Shown here one piece after another: positions 54,661 through 63,582 of a stretch of 64,000 bases of DNA. Position 1 is the stretch's first letter. Every line of letters starts with the position of its first letter. Origin of the DNA: Eubacterium sp. (GTDB taxonomy: Bacteria > Bacillota > Clostridia > Lachnospirales > Lachnospiraceae); the NCBI GenBank assembly GCA_017433825.1, contig JAFRGL010000013.1, positions 163,277 to 227,276 on the forward strand. Reading direction: 5' to 3'. Made by a program: the position numbers and the translations under genes. The notes under the pieces were generated by a model, which searched no databases, was not told the DNA's origin, and saw nothing but the letters and a program-made list of their open reading frames with translations.

Positions 54661-57345
54661 TTACTCCACCCGTTCGTAGTTGTTATACCGCCAGGTGCCG
54701 GACTGGCCGTAGGTAATCTGGTAGCCGTTCCGACCGGTTTCATTGGTAAAATTCGGGTCGAAGACATAGGATGTGCCGTTTATAACGATTTCCGTCCAGG
54801 CATGTTTGTGCTGTACACCGCCGGAAAGGACATAGCCTTCCACCAGCGTGCCTTCATATCCTAAAAGCCGGGCCATGTACAGGAAGGTGGATGCCATGCA
54901 GTAGCAGTTGCCGCTCTTGTTCCGGAAGCCGTATTCGGCGAAGTATTCCGAATGCACCAGGCCTTCCGGCACCTCATCGTTATAGCAGGGGGCCTTCCGG
55001 TAAGTCATGGCGGCGGACCAGTTGTAGGCCGCACGGAGATCCCATCCGATACTGTTCAGAACCGATTCCGCCATCTGCATGGCTTCCGTGTAGGCAGGCG
55101 CGGTCCAGGCAAAGGAAGTATCCAGCACCTGTTCCCCGTCCGCATAAGCCAGCAGGCGGTATTCACTGGGCGTTTTATGCTTTATCATGGAAATCTTCGT
55201 GTAATAGAAATGCCTTCCGTTGTCCGTACCGTCATAGGTTACGGCGCTCTCCTCCCCGTCTTCCAGGGAATAAACTACGAAATGCACTTCCGACGCCGTC
55301 CGGTTATACAGCCAGAGATTCCTGACTGTAGTCTCCGCCGTGCCGTCCAGCGCCCAGGAATTGGGCTGGATCGCCGTGGTAACCTTTGAGCCGTCGTAGA
55401 ATCCGTAAATGCCGTTGCCTGACAGGGCGTAAACATGCACATTGTATTCGCCCACGTAGTAACCATGGTCGGAAATATTGTCGTTAAGCGTCCAGATACC
55501 TTCATCGTTTTGAGAAAAATCCAGCCATTTTATATCATCCTGGCCGTTTTCTGTGGACCAGATGGCTGCCCGCACCCGGGCTGTGCCGGAAGGCGATACG
55601 ATATCGGATATGGTCACCTGTATGCCGCCGTCCTCGTCTGTCGTACTGGAATAGCCGCCGTCAATGATGCCGTGAATTTCAAACGTGAAGGATTTAACGA
55701 ACACCATCGCACCGGTATTGGTCCTGGCATAGGTGTGGGCATACCACGTACCTTCGTCCGGGTCATCCGCATGCGCAGGGATGGAGAAATCCGTATTCCA
55801 CTTTGTGCCGTCTTTTGTACCGTTATACCAGACAAGGTCATCCTGCCCGTTCTTCTGGGACCAGACCGCAGTCTCAAGACTTACTGCATTTGCAGGAACC
55901 AGCTTCGCGGGGATTACAACCCGGTAATCCGTTTCCATACTGCCCTCTTCGCCCAGATCAACCAGTTCAGGTGCATTGCCGGATTCATCCTTATAGTTCA
56001 TCTCCGTCTTGCAGGAATACACCAGACTTCCGGTTCTGTCGGTGATATAGGCGTGACAGTAATACTCCCCTTCATCATAATCATGGGAGGCAAACTGTCC
56101 GTTCACCACATAGGTATCACCGGAAACAGAGGCCGTGTACCAGATTAAGTCATCCTGCCCGTCTGTCTTCGACCAGACGGCAATCCTTAACCGGCTGATG
56201 CCTTTCTGCGCATAAGCGTTGGTTACGGTAAGGGTAAAGGTGCCTTCCTTATTATCCGTTTCAGCTGTGAGGACTGCCGGTTCTGCCGGAGGTTCCGGTT
56301 CCCTGAAGGTCACATTCACGTAGACGTCGCCCACAAAGGTATTGACCCCCCTGGCATCAGAAGCGTACACATGCACTGCCACCCTGCCGTCGTTGTTGAA
56401 GGTGTCATAGGAAACTTCCGTTACATAATTGCCGGAGGAATCCTTCCTCATGGTATTCCAGGTCAGGTCGTCCTGGCTGTTTTCCAGTGTCCAGACTGCC
56501 GCCCGGATATTGGAAAAGCCTGCTGCCAGTTCGGAAGGCAGGATAACGGTCAGCACGCCGGCGTCATCGTTTGCCGCAGCGGTCAGTTTCGGTTCGTTTT
56601 CCCGCACCAGATCGTAGCTTACGGCTCCAACGCAGTTCGAAATGCCGTTGTTGTTGACAGCATATACGTGGGAAATGTACCTGCCGCGGTGATTCTGGTG
56701 ATTGGATGTGCTGACATTGCAGTACCAGCTTCCGGTATTTGCATCATAAGAAGCGTCATACCAGCGGATATCGCTCTGATTGGGAGCACACCAGGTGGGA
56801 ATTTTCACCTGACGGATGCCGGAAGGACAGCTTAAACCGTCCACTACCACCACGGCGGTTCCCGCTTCACCGTCCACATTGTCCGCATGTACGGAAGAAG
56901 CATCTGAAACCGGGCTTACATTAAATGTCACACCGCCGACATATTCCGGCGTACCTTCCCAGTAGTAAAGATCCGCATAATAAAGCCCTACCGAAGCATG
57001 GTCCGCGGGTTTTACTGCAACATGGTAATCAGCCCCGTCTGCAGCCAAATCGTACCAGGCAAGATCGTCCTGGCCCTGATCTGCAGACCAGACCGCGACC
57101 CTGAGCCTTCCCGTTTTGTCAAAGCCGGAAAGCCGCAGGTCAAAGGAAAGCTCATCGCCCGCCATGTCTGTGGCTGTAAAGGAAGGCGCGGCAACCGATA
57201 CCGGTATTTCCTCACCGGTATCGTCCGTTACAGTCTCCTGTATAGTTTCTTCTTCGGCGTATACAAAGGCAGGCAGTGCAGACAAAGTCATCGCCGCAGC
57301 CAGTACTGCCGCTGTTATTTTCATCGTTATTTTACGCATAGGCAT
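54661..57345 (-). CDS. secreted GBS-Bsp-like repeat protein with transglutaminase domain
   Basis: 894 residues with a signal peptide (KITAAVLAAAMTLSALPAF-VYA). Six to seven repeats of about 95 residues each carry a strand-turn signature such as RVAVWSADQGQDDLAWY, LRIAVWSKTDGQDDLIWY and VRAAIWSTENGQDDIKW. The last about 140 residues are a transglutaminase/protease-like domain: Cys in SGNCYCMASTFLYMARLLGY, His in HKHAWTEIVING, Asp in VFDPNFTNET. It may crosslink, amidate or cleave a cell-wall peptide. The start is ATG 57345 or 57339. It shares repeats with the protein at the left edge. Confidence 0.83.
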   Translation of the reverse strand: MPMRKITMKITAAVLAAAMTLSALPAFVYAEEETIQETVTDDTGEEIPVSVAAPSFTATDMAGDELSFDLRLSGFDKTGRLRVAVWSADQGQDDLAWYDLAADGADYHVAVKPADHASVGLYYADLYYWEGTPEYVGGVTFNVSPVSDASSVHADNVDGEAGTAVVVVDGLSCPSGIRQVKIPTWCAPNQSDIRWYDASYDANTGSWYCNVSTSNHQNHRGRYISHVYAVNNNGISNCVGAVSYDLVRENEPKLTAAANDDAGVLTVILPSELAAGFSNIRAAVWTLENSQDDLTWNTMRKDSSGNYVTEVSYDTFNNDGRVAVHVYASDARGVNTFVGDVYVNVTFREPEPPAEPAVLTAETDNKEGTFTLTVTNAYAQKGISRLRIAVWSKTDGQDDLIWYTASVSGDTYVVNGQFASHDYDEGEYYCHAYITDRTGSLVYSCKTEMNYKDESGNAPELVDLGEEGSMETDYRVVIPAKLVPANAVSLETAVWSQKNGQDDLVWYNGTKDGTKWNTDFSIPAHADDPDEGTWYAHTYARTNTGAMVFVKSFTFEIHGIIDGGYSSTTDEDGGIQVTISDIVSPSGTARVRAAIWSTENGQDDIKWLDFSQNDEGIWTLNDNISDHGYYVGEYNVHVYALSGNGIYGFYDGSKVTTAIQPNSWALDGTAETTVRNLWLYNRTASEVHFVVYSLEDGEESAVTYDGTDNGRHFYYTKISMIKHKTPSEYRLLAYADGEQVLDTSFAWTAPAYTEAMQMAESVLNSIGWDLRAAYNWSAAMTYRKAPCYNDEVPEGLVHSEYFAEYGFRNKSGNCYCMASTFLYMARLLGYEGTLVEGYVLSGGVQHKHAWTEIVINGTSYVFDPNFTNETGRNGYQITYGQSGTWRYNNYERVE

Positions 57346-57370
57346 AAATCCCCTTTTATCACGAATACAA

Positions 57371-57376
57371 ATTATA
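57371..57376 (-). promoter_or_regulatory. extended -10 promoter of the GBS-Bsp/transglutaminase gene
   Basis: TATAAT with an upstream TG (TGTTATAAT) on the minus strand, about 26 nt before the ATG. No clear -35. Confidence 0.55.
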
Positions 57377-57426
57377 ACACAGAATATACAGGTTTGTATA
57401 TCTTTTTTATCCAGACATGTCTTTCA

Positions 57427-57470
57427 CTGATATTAGAGTTATTCAGATAAGGCCTTCTCTGATATTAGAG
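57427..57470. repeat. direct repeat CTGATATTAGAG, two copies 32 nt apart
   Basis: CTGATATTAGAG occurs at 57427-57438 and 57459-57470, upstream of the repeat protein promoter. The spacing is three helical turns, which suits a regulator binding one face. Confidence 0.5.
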
Positions 57471-57604
57471 CGTTTTTCCTGCCCGAAAGTCCCACTTCGA
57501 GTCCTTGAAAAGGATAAAACATCCGGTTATTCAACTACTTTTGTAGTATTTGTGTTTCCATTATAAGGTGAAATTAAAACAAATGCAATCTGTTTTTTCA
57601 TTAA

Positions 57605-57643
57605 ATGAAAAAAGGACGGCGCTTTCAAAGCGCCGTCCTTCAT
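57605..57643 (-). terminator. terminator of the desulfoferrodoxin gene
   Basis: AAGGACGGCGCTTT (57612-57625) pairs with AAAGCGCCGTCCTT (57627-57640) around one base; the A-run at 57608-57613 gives the minus-strand T-run. Confidence 0.8.
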
Positions 57644-57684
57644 GCAGGAGCAGTTATTAAAGTATTGTCTCCTGTATGCGGTAT

Positions 57685-58050
57685 TTATTTCATCCACAGT
57701 CCGTGGAGGTTGCAGTAAGCGTAAACCGCCTTTACTTCCTCATTCTCGGTCAGGGCGAACCAGGCTTCGGGCTTGTGTCCGGGAGCCAGGGCTCTTCTCT
57801 GTACGCCGAAATTAGTCTCAACAGCTACCCACTCGATGTAATGGGCGTCTACCATGGGATGTTCCACGGCGCCTACGGTTACGATAACCTTGCCGTCTTC
57901 AACCTTATATTCAGGCACATGTTTCTCAACGGCAGCATCCGTGGTTCCGGGAACCAGCTCTTTCATGGGCTGTCCGCAGCAGGTAAGGGGGCCGCCGGGT
58001 TTTACTTCCTCAACGATTCTTCCGCAGATTTCACAGCGATAAAACTTCAT
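57685..58050 (-). CDS. dfx: desulfoferrodoxin (superoxide reductase)
   Basis: About 121 residues. The start is ATG 58050, 4 nt after AGGAGG; ATG 58053 is too close. The N-terminal desulforedoxin-type centre uses CEICGRIVEEV and LTCCGQPM (four Cys). The superoxide reductase centre uses His in VEKHVPEY, VEHPMVDAHYIEW and the CNLHGLW motif near the C-terminus. It reduces superoxide to peroxide in the cytoplasm of anaerobes. Monocistronic, divergent from the TIR operon. Confidence 0.95.
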   Translation of the reverse strand: MKFYRCEICGRIVEEVKPGGPLTCCGQPMKELVPGTTDAAVEKHVPEYKVEDGKVIVTVGAVEHPMVDAHYIEWVAVETNFGVQRRALAPGHKPEAWFALTENEEVKAVYAYCNLHGLWMK

Positions 58051-58239
58051 CATTCATTCCTCCTGTTTAATAGCATTGCTTTCCGCCGTATCCGGCGGGA
58101 TTTATAACATAATGCAAGGATTTTTCCTTGGTTTAATATTACCATATATTCCGCCTGGACGCAACTGATATCGGCAATAATTATCGGAATCATTACGGAT
58201 TTTCTGAACAGAAGTGCCGCGGCTTTGCGAAACTTCAGA

Positions 58240-58269
58240 TTCACACCGGTATGTACTATATGATATAAT
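58240..58269 (+). promoter_or_regulatory. promoter of the TIR-TM-LRR operon
   Basis: TTCACA (58240-58245), an 18-nt spacer and TATAAT (58264-58269), about 95 nt before the first ATG. Confidence 0.6.
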
Positions 58270-58364
58270 TATAAATAATCTTATCGTCCGCAAGGCCGGT
58301 AATGTACTGTGCCATCAGACAGCTTCGCATCCTTAAGCAGGCTGTTTCCCCGAAAGGACCGCAA

Positions 58365-59183
58365 ATGAAGCCCGAAAGCACCGACCTTATCCCCTATGAG
58401 GGTGACAAACCATATATGTTCTTCTGCTTTTCTGACGCGGATGCCGCAAAAATCAGGCCTCTCCTGGCCCGGCTGTACGCCCGGGGCGTCAGAATCTGGT
58501 ATCATACCGGGAAGTCTTCCGACATGGCAGAACGCGCCTTCCGCCAGCAGAGGATGAAAGGTGCGGCCCTGACGGTTTTATATCTGACCGATGCGGCAAG
58601 GGCAGACCTGGATATGAAAAGCGACATACTGTCCTGCCAGGCCAGAGGCTGCCCGGTCATCTGTATTGACACCGATGCCGGCGATTCCGGGCTTTCCATG
58701 GGCCTTACCGATGCCGTCAGGCATATACAGGCATACAAAGGCACCTCGCCGGAAGATACGGAGGAAAAACTGATCCGCACGGAAGGTTTTACCCAGGAAC
58801 TGGTGGGCGAGCCCCGCCAGGTATCTGAAGCCGCCGGTACCGGCAGCCTGGTAAAAATCCTCCTTGTCATCGCGGCTGTCATGATAGCCGCGGGAATCTT
58901 CCTTGCCGTTTACAAAAACCGTCCGAAAGATACGGTAAGCCTTACGGACCCGGTCATTGAAGAAGCGGTACGCGAGGCCTGTGACAGCAGGGTGCTGACG
59001 GAAGAAATTCTGGCCGGCATTACCGTCCTGCGGCTTTCCGCGGTACCGGATAATACAGACGATCTTGCCCTGCTGCCTTCGCTTGTCCGGCTGGAAATCC
59101 CCCTGGAGGACGCCGCTGGCGCCGAAAAGCTTCTGGAAAGCGGGCTTTACGAGATCGCGCTGTATAAAGGGGGCGGATCATGA
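58365..59183 (+). CDS. TIR-like domain protein with one TM helix (operon gene 1)
   Basis: 272 residues from the ATG at 58365 (AAAGGA 7 nt upstream); a 58302 start has no site. Residues 14-130 form a TIR-like domain: YMFFCFSDADAAKIRPLLAR, GVRIWYHTGKSSDMAERAF, ALTVLYLTDAARADLD, GCPVICIDTD. At the position of the catalytic Glu the sequence reads Asp (D87, KSDILSC). A TM helix (VKILLVIAAVMIAAGIFLAV, about 163-183) follows. The short outer part resembles the capping end of an LRR domain (ITVLRLSAVPDN, SLVRLEIPLEDA). The stop overlaps the next start (ATGA). Confidence 0.75.
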   Translation: MKPESTDLIPYEGDKPYMFFCFSDADAAKIRPLLARLYARGVRIWYHTGKSSDMAERAFRQQRMKGAALTVLYLTDAARADLDMKSDILSCQARGCPVICIDTDAGDSGLSMGLTDAVRHIQAYKGTSPEDTEEKLIRTEGFTQELVGEPRQVSEAAGTGSLVKILLVIAAVMIAAGIFLAVYKNRPKDTVSLTDPVIEEAVREACDSRVLTEEILAGITVLRLSAVPDNTDDLALLPSLVRLEIPLEDAAGAEKLLESGLYEIALYKGGGS

Positions 59184-60370
59184 GTATTTATTTCCGACCC
59201 TATGAAGGCAGAAAGCCTTATCTTTTCATCAGTTATTCCCATCAGGATTCCGTAAAGGTCCTGGATATCATTACCCTGCTGCATAATGCAAATGTGCGCC
59301 TCTGGTATGATGAGGGCATCCCGGCCGGAAGCGACTGGCCGATGAACATTGAAACCCACATGAAAAACTGCGCCGCCGTGCTGTTTTTCACTTCAAAGGA
59401 CGCCTATGCCTCCCCCAACTGCTTCAGCGAACTGGTGACCGCCAAAAGGCTCGCAAAGCCCGTACTGACGCTTTCCCTGGACCATTCGGAAAGGCCGGAG
59501 AAATGGCAGCCTGTCCTTGCGAGGGAAAAAGCAGCTGCCCTCAGGGATACCCCGGAAGACACGGCAGCAGAAATCCGCAAATCCGGCATTCTGACCCGCG
59601 CCTTCTATTCCGGGCGGGCTGACAGCGCTTCCGGAAAAGCTGCAGGCCTCATCCTGGCCGTTATACTGCTCGCTGCAGGCGCAGGCCTTCTGTACGCCGC
59701 CGCCTCGGGGAAACTGTCCGGCGGACAGCAGGAAAATCCGGGTTCGGCAGATACGCGGCCTTCTGTCACACCCACACCCGCACCGACTGCAGGGCCGGAG
59801 CCGGAGGAAGAGGTGGATCTTACAAAATACGGGGATTTCTTCACCGCCTATATCACCTTCCCTGACGTAAAGCAGGAAGAAGCCATCCGGAATATCCTGC
59901 GTACGGATGAGGAAAAGATCAAAAAAGAACGGCTGGCTGAGATAACGGAACTGTATTTCGTCGGAAATATGGCGCTGGACAGCCTGGAAGACGTCTCCTA
60001 CAGCACGGAAAAAGGCTATGCGGTAAACGGCGCGCCGGTTAAAACCGGCCCGGTAAACGACCTCTCGCTTATCGGCGACTGTCCGTACCTTGTATCCCTG
60101 GCGCTGATAGACCAGTCGGCAGGCAGCCTGAAAGAGCTGTCCGGCCTGGTGCTTTTAAAGGAACTGTATCTGTGCGGCTGCGAAGAAGCGGATTTGACCG
60201 GGCTTACAGACCTGCCGGGCCTTAAAACACTGCATCTTGAGCATTCCGGCATCCGGGACCTGACGCCGCTTACCGCTTTTAAACGGCTCAAAACCGTTAC
60301 CGTAAGCACGGATATGCTTCCCCTTGCCCTGAATGCCGACGCGGATTTTGATATTCTGCTCGTACCTTAA
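59180..60370 (+). CDS. TIR-TM-LRR protein with intact TIR catalytic Glu (operon gene 2)
   Basis: 396 residues. The TIR domain (about 11-140) reads KPYLFISYSHQDSVKVLDII, BB-loop LWYDEGIPAGSDWP, AAVLFFTSKDAYASPNCFSE and AKPVLTLSLDHSE. Glu84 (NCFSEL) aligns with the catalytic Glu of NAD-cleaving TIR proteins. The TM helix is about 154-175 (AAGLILAVILLAAGAGLLYA). A Pro/Thr/Glu linker (TPTPAPTAGPEPEEE) follows, then a short LRR region (LVSLALIDQSAGSLKELS, LVLLKELYLCGCEEADLTGL). The TIR end should be cytoplasmic and the LRR outside. Translationally coupled to gene 1. Confidence 0.82.
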   Translation: MSIYFRPYEGRKPYLFISYSHQDSVKVLDIITLLHNANVRLWYDEGIPAGSDWPMNIETHMKNCAAVLFFTSKDAYASPNCFSELVTAKRLAKPVLTLSLDHSERPEKWQPVLAREKAAALRDTPEDTAAEIRKSGILTRAFYSGRADSASGKAAGLILAVILLAAGAGLLYAAASGKLSGGQQENPGSADTRPSVTPTPAPTAGPEPEEEVDLTKYGDFFTAYITFPDVKQEEAIRNILRTDEEKIKKERLAEITELYFVGNMALDSLEDVSYSTEKGYAVNGAPVKTGPVNDLSLIGDCPYLVSLALIDQSAGSLKELSGLVLLKELYLCGCEEADLTGLTDLPGLKTLHLEHSGIRDLTPLTAFKRLKTVTVSTDMLPLALNADADFDILLVP

Positions 60371-60420
60371 GACACTTTTTTACCGATATAACAGCACAAT
60401 CTGAAAAAGGAGGACCGAAT

Positions 60421-63400
60421 ATGCCGTCTTCACTGAAACTGTTCCCGCTGTACGCGGAAAATGACCGGGAAGCCGTAAAGCCCGTACTGGACGCCCTGAA
60501 ACTGAAGAACGTCACTGTGACGGGAGGTGAAAACCCTGCTCCCGGCAGTACCGTGCTGCTCTTCCTCTCGGAGAACTTCTCTGCGGATGAAGACCTGCAG
60601 ATAAAATATTTCGCTGCAGAGGGCTCCGCGCTTTCCGTCATACCGGTGAACCTGGACGGTTCGGAACCGCCGGAGCTGGTGAAAAGCGCCCTTTACGCCC
60701 GGCATACCATTTCCGCAAAAGACCGCAGCCCGGAGGAACTGGCTGAGCTCATTGCCGCATCGTCCGAACAGACAAAGCCCAAATCCCGCCTTCCCATTAT
60801 CCTCGGCATTGTCATTGCCGCCGTGGTGATCATCGTCCTCGCGCTCACGCTTGGAAAAAAAGGTGACGGTGACAAGCCGGATGAACCCGCTGTTTCCTCT
60901 TCTTCGGAGGAAGAAGCCGAACCGGAAGTCTATTTCGGCATGACGAAGGAAGACCTGGCAAAAATCGAAGACGTGATTATCATCGGTGAGAAATATGCCT
61001 TCATCGGGCCCTCCGAAATGCGGAATGCCGGCCAATGGCCGGATACAAATTACCTGGGCTACCGTAACTGGGAGGACAATCATGCCGTCTGGTACAGTAC
61101 CGAAGACGGCAGCGCCATTCCTTCCGCCCGGTACGACGATCTGGGATTTTTAAGCTATATGCCGAATCTGCGGTTTTTATACCTGTGCAACGCACAGCTG
61201 GACGGCATTCCGAGCCTTGCAGATGCGGAAAAGCTGCAGGATGTCTATCTGCAGGACTGCACCGTTCCCGATCTTGCCTGGCTTGAAGGCGCAGGTATGA
61301 CATCTTTCAACGCCTCTGCCTGCGGAATTGAGGATTTTTCGTATCTGGGCAGCTGTGAATGGCTGAAATTCGTGCATATTGATTTTACCGGAACCGCCCG
61401 GGCGGATTTTACGGATTTTTCGCCCACACATCTGGACCGGCTGGAGCTGGAAAACGGTTATGAACTGGCGGATATCGACCTTTCCTCCCTGGCTTCCTGC
61501 AAAAGCATCAGCCTTCTGCGTTTCCGGGATATTCCTCTTTCCGATATCTCCTGGCTGTCCGGCAATCCCTCCATACAGCATCTGGAGCTGGAAAACCTGC
61601 AGCGGCTGTCGGACATTTCCGCCGTGGAACCCCTGACAACACTGAAAGGAATCCATATCTCAAACTGCCCGCAGATTACGGATTATACGCCGGTTTCCGG
61701 CTGTACCAGGCTTAACGAATTCTCCCTGCATGCCGAAGGGAATCGGGAAACCGACCTGATGTTCCTGTCCGGTCTGAACAGGCTTTCGAATATTTCCGTC
61801 TCCGGCCTGTCCATGGACAGTCTGGATTTTCTGGAAGAGCTTTCCGGAAACGGCCGTATATCCCTGAGTCTGTACGCGGATGTCCGGGATTACGCGGGAC
61901 TTGCCGCCGCTGACGGCTATGAGAGGCTGGAAATCGGTCCCGATAACGGGGATGCCTCCTCCTTCCTGCCCCATCTTGCGGACAAATATGTCAATGAGCT
62001 GGTTCTGGACAGATGCTTCGGTCTGGATTTAAGCACGCTGCCCGATGTCAGAAGCCGTCTGGAGATCAAGAATAGTGACCTTCGGGATCTGTCCGGCATG
62101 CCGGCCATGAAAATTCTGGAGCTTGCCCTTATAAATAATCCGTATCTGACCAGCCTTTCAGGCATCGAAGCCTTTGCCACCCTGGGCAAGGACTACATCG
62201 GCAAACTGGATATCCTGAACTGCCCCCGTCTGACTGACTTTTCCGCCCTGGACGGAGCCGTTTTCAAGGAGCTGTGGTTCCGCTATCAGTTTATCCTTCC
62301 GGATTTCGGGAAAATGAGCTTCAACAACCTGTATTTTGAAGGCGTCGACGGTATGACCGACCTTCATTTCCTGGAAAATATCGAAGACAGGAAATATGAT
62401 ACTTTCAGCTTCGCGGGTCAGGATGAAATCACAGATTTAAGCCCGTTAAGGAAATTATCCATCCAGACTCTGAAGATCCCGCCTCAGCTGGAGGCCCAGG
62501 CAAAGGAGCTGAAAAATGACGGTGTGATCGGCAAATATGAAATTGTCTTCCCGGAAGCCGGCTGGTTCTATGACGAAAGCGAGCTTTCGCTGCTTTCCCT
62601 GGAGGAACTGGATACCTTGCCTGCCGCCCTGCTTTCCAGGGTCGCCAGGGTCAAAATCATCGGAAACCGGGTTCTGGACTGGCACCGGTACAATCTCGAG
62701 AAACGCTGGTACGATGACAGCGACCATATCGTACTCAGGGACCATCAGCGGGATTATGAGGAAGAGTTTACGGAAACCGGCAGTATTACGGACTTTGAAA
62801 AGCTGCTCCGCCTTTCCTCTCTGCGCGAACTGGAGCTTGACTGTCAGCCCATAACCGACCTTTCCGGCATCCAGGACTTTTCCTCCCTGGAAGTGCTCAC
62901 GCTTCAGTATGACAGCCAGCTCACCGATATTTCACCGGCCTTCACTCTGCAGAGTATACGCAGCCTCATGCTGCGCGGCATTCCGGTTGACTCTCTGGAG
63001 GGCATCCAGAACCTGAAAAAACTGGATTTCCTGAATCTGGACAGCATGCAGATAACCGATCTTTCGGCGCTGGAATCCTGCGATTTCTCCAATGCTGAGG
63101 AATACGGCGGCTTCCAGCTGGAAATGTACTCGATGAATGACTGCAGGGATTTTGATTTCCTGGAGAACATTCACAGTTTCCGGTATCTGGCCATCTGCGA
63201 CAATGACACCGCGAACTGGCTTGACAAGGTTAAAGATGCTTATATCCCGTATCTGACTGCCCATAACTCGAAGATGACCAATGAAGACGTAGCCGGCATT
63301 GCAGCAAATCATCCGGAGCTTACAGAACTGCAGATGTCCTGGAACCAGGAAGTGACCGACCTTACCCCGCTTCTGCAGCTGGAAAACCTGACGTTCCTGC

Positions 63401-63483
63401 GTATCTCCCACGATATGGAAGAAGCCATCCGCAGCCTCGACGGAGCTGAATATACCTTCCGGCTGGAGATCGAGGGAGAGTAA
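60421..63483 (+). CDS. large TIR-like-TM-LRR receptor-type protein (operon gene 3)
   Basis: 1020 residues, RBS AAGGAGG. Residues 1-115 are a reduced TIR-like domain (LKLFPLYAENDREAVKPVLD, STVLLFLSENFSADEDLQ, LSVIPVNLDG). At the Glu position the sequence reads Lys or Gln, so it is probably not catalytic. The TM helix is about 124-144 (LPIILGIVIAAVVIIVLALT), followed by an acidic Ser-rich linker (SSSSEEEAEPE). From about 150 to the C-terminus are many LRR units of internalin type, such as LRELELDCQPITDLSGIQDF and NLKKLDFLNLDSMQITDLSA, with a shorter degenerate set before 700. This is the putative sensor of the operon. Confidence 0.8.
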   Translation: MPSSLKLFPLYAENDREAVKPVLDALKLKNVTVTGGENPAPGSTVLLFLSENFSADEDLQIKYFAAEGSALSVIPVNLDGSEPPELVKSALYARHTISAKDRSPEELAELIAASSEQTKPKSRLPIILGIVIAAVVIIVLALTLGKKGDGDKPDEPAVSSSSEEEAEPEVYFGMTKEDLAKIEDVIIIGEKYAFIGPSEMRNAGQWPDTNYLGYRNWEDNHAVWYSTEDGSAIPSARYDDLGFLSYMPNLRFLYLCNAQLDGIPSLADAEKLQDVYLQDCTVPDLAWLEGAGMTSFNASACGIEDFSYLGSCEWLKFVHIDFTGTARADFTDFSPTHLDRLELENGYELADIDLSSLASCKSISLLRFRDIPLSDISWLSGNPSIQHLELENLQRLSDISAVEPLTTLKGIHISNCPQITDYTPVSGCTRLNEFSLHAEGNRETDLMFLSGLNRLSNISVSGLSMDSLDFLEELSGNGRISLSLYADVRDYAGLAAADGYERLEIGPDNGDASSFLPHLADKYVNELVLDRCFGLDLSTLPDVRSRLEIKNSDLRDLSGMPAMKILELALINNPYLTSLSGIEAFATLGKDYIGKLDILNCPRLTDFSALDGAVFKELWFRYQFILPDFGKMSFNNLYFEGVDGMTDLHFLENIEDRKYDTFSFAGQDEITDLSPLRKLSIQTLKIPPQLEAQAKELKNDGVIGKYEIVFPEAGWFYDESELSLLSLEELDTLPAALLSRVARVKIIGNRVLDWHRYNLEKRWYDDSDHIVLRDHQRDYEEEFTETGSITDFEKLLRLSSLRELELDCQPITDLSGIQDFSSLEVLTLQYDSQLTDISPAFTLQSIRSLMLRGIPVDSLEGIQNLKKLDFLNLDSMQITDLSALESCDFSNAEEYGGFQLEMYSMNDCRDFDFLENIHSFRYLAICDNDTANWLDKVKDAYIPYLTAHNSKMTNEDVAGIAANHPELTELQMSWNQEVTDLTPLLQLENLTFLRISHDMEEAIRSLDGAEYTFRLEIEGE

Positions 63484-63582
63484 AACATAAAATTATAAAT
63501 CATTCTGTTTGCAGCAAAATCAGCCGGCTGAACCGGCCGTAGGTCGCTTCGCAGAAAGAAATAAACCGAATACTCGAATCCC

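Larger units (their letters stand above)
57346..57684. other. 339-nt intergenic region
   Basis: No gene is seen. It holds the promoter of the repeat protein gene, the direct repeats at 57427 and 57459, and the terminator of the desulfoferrodoxin gene. Confidence 0.6.
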
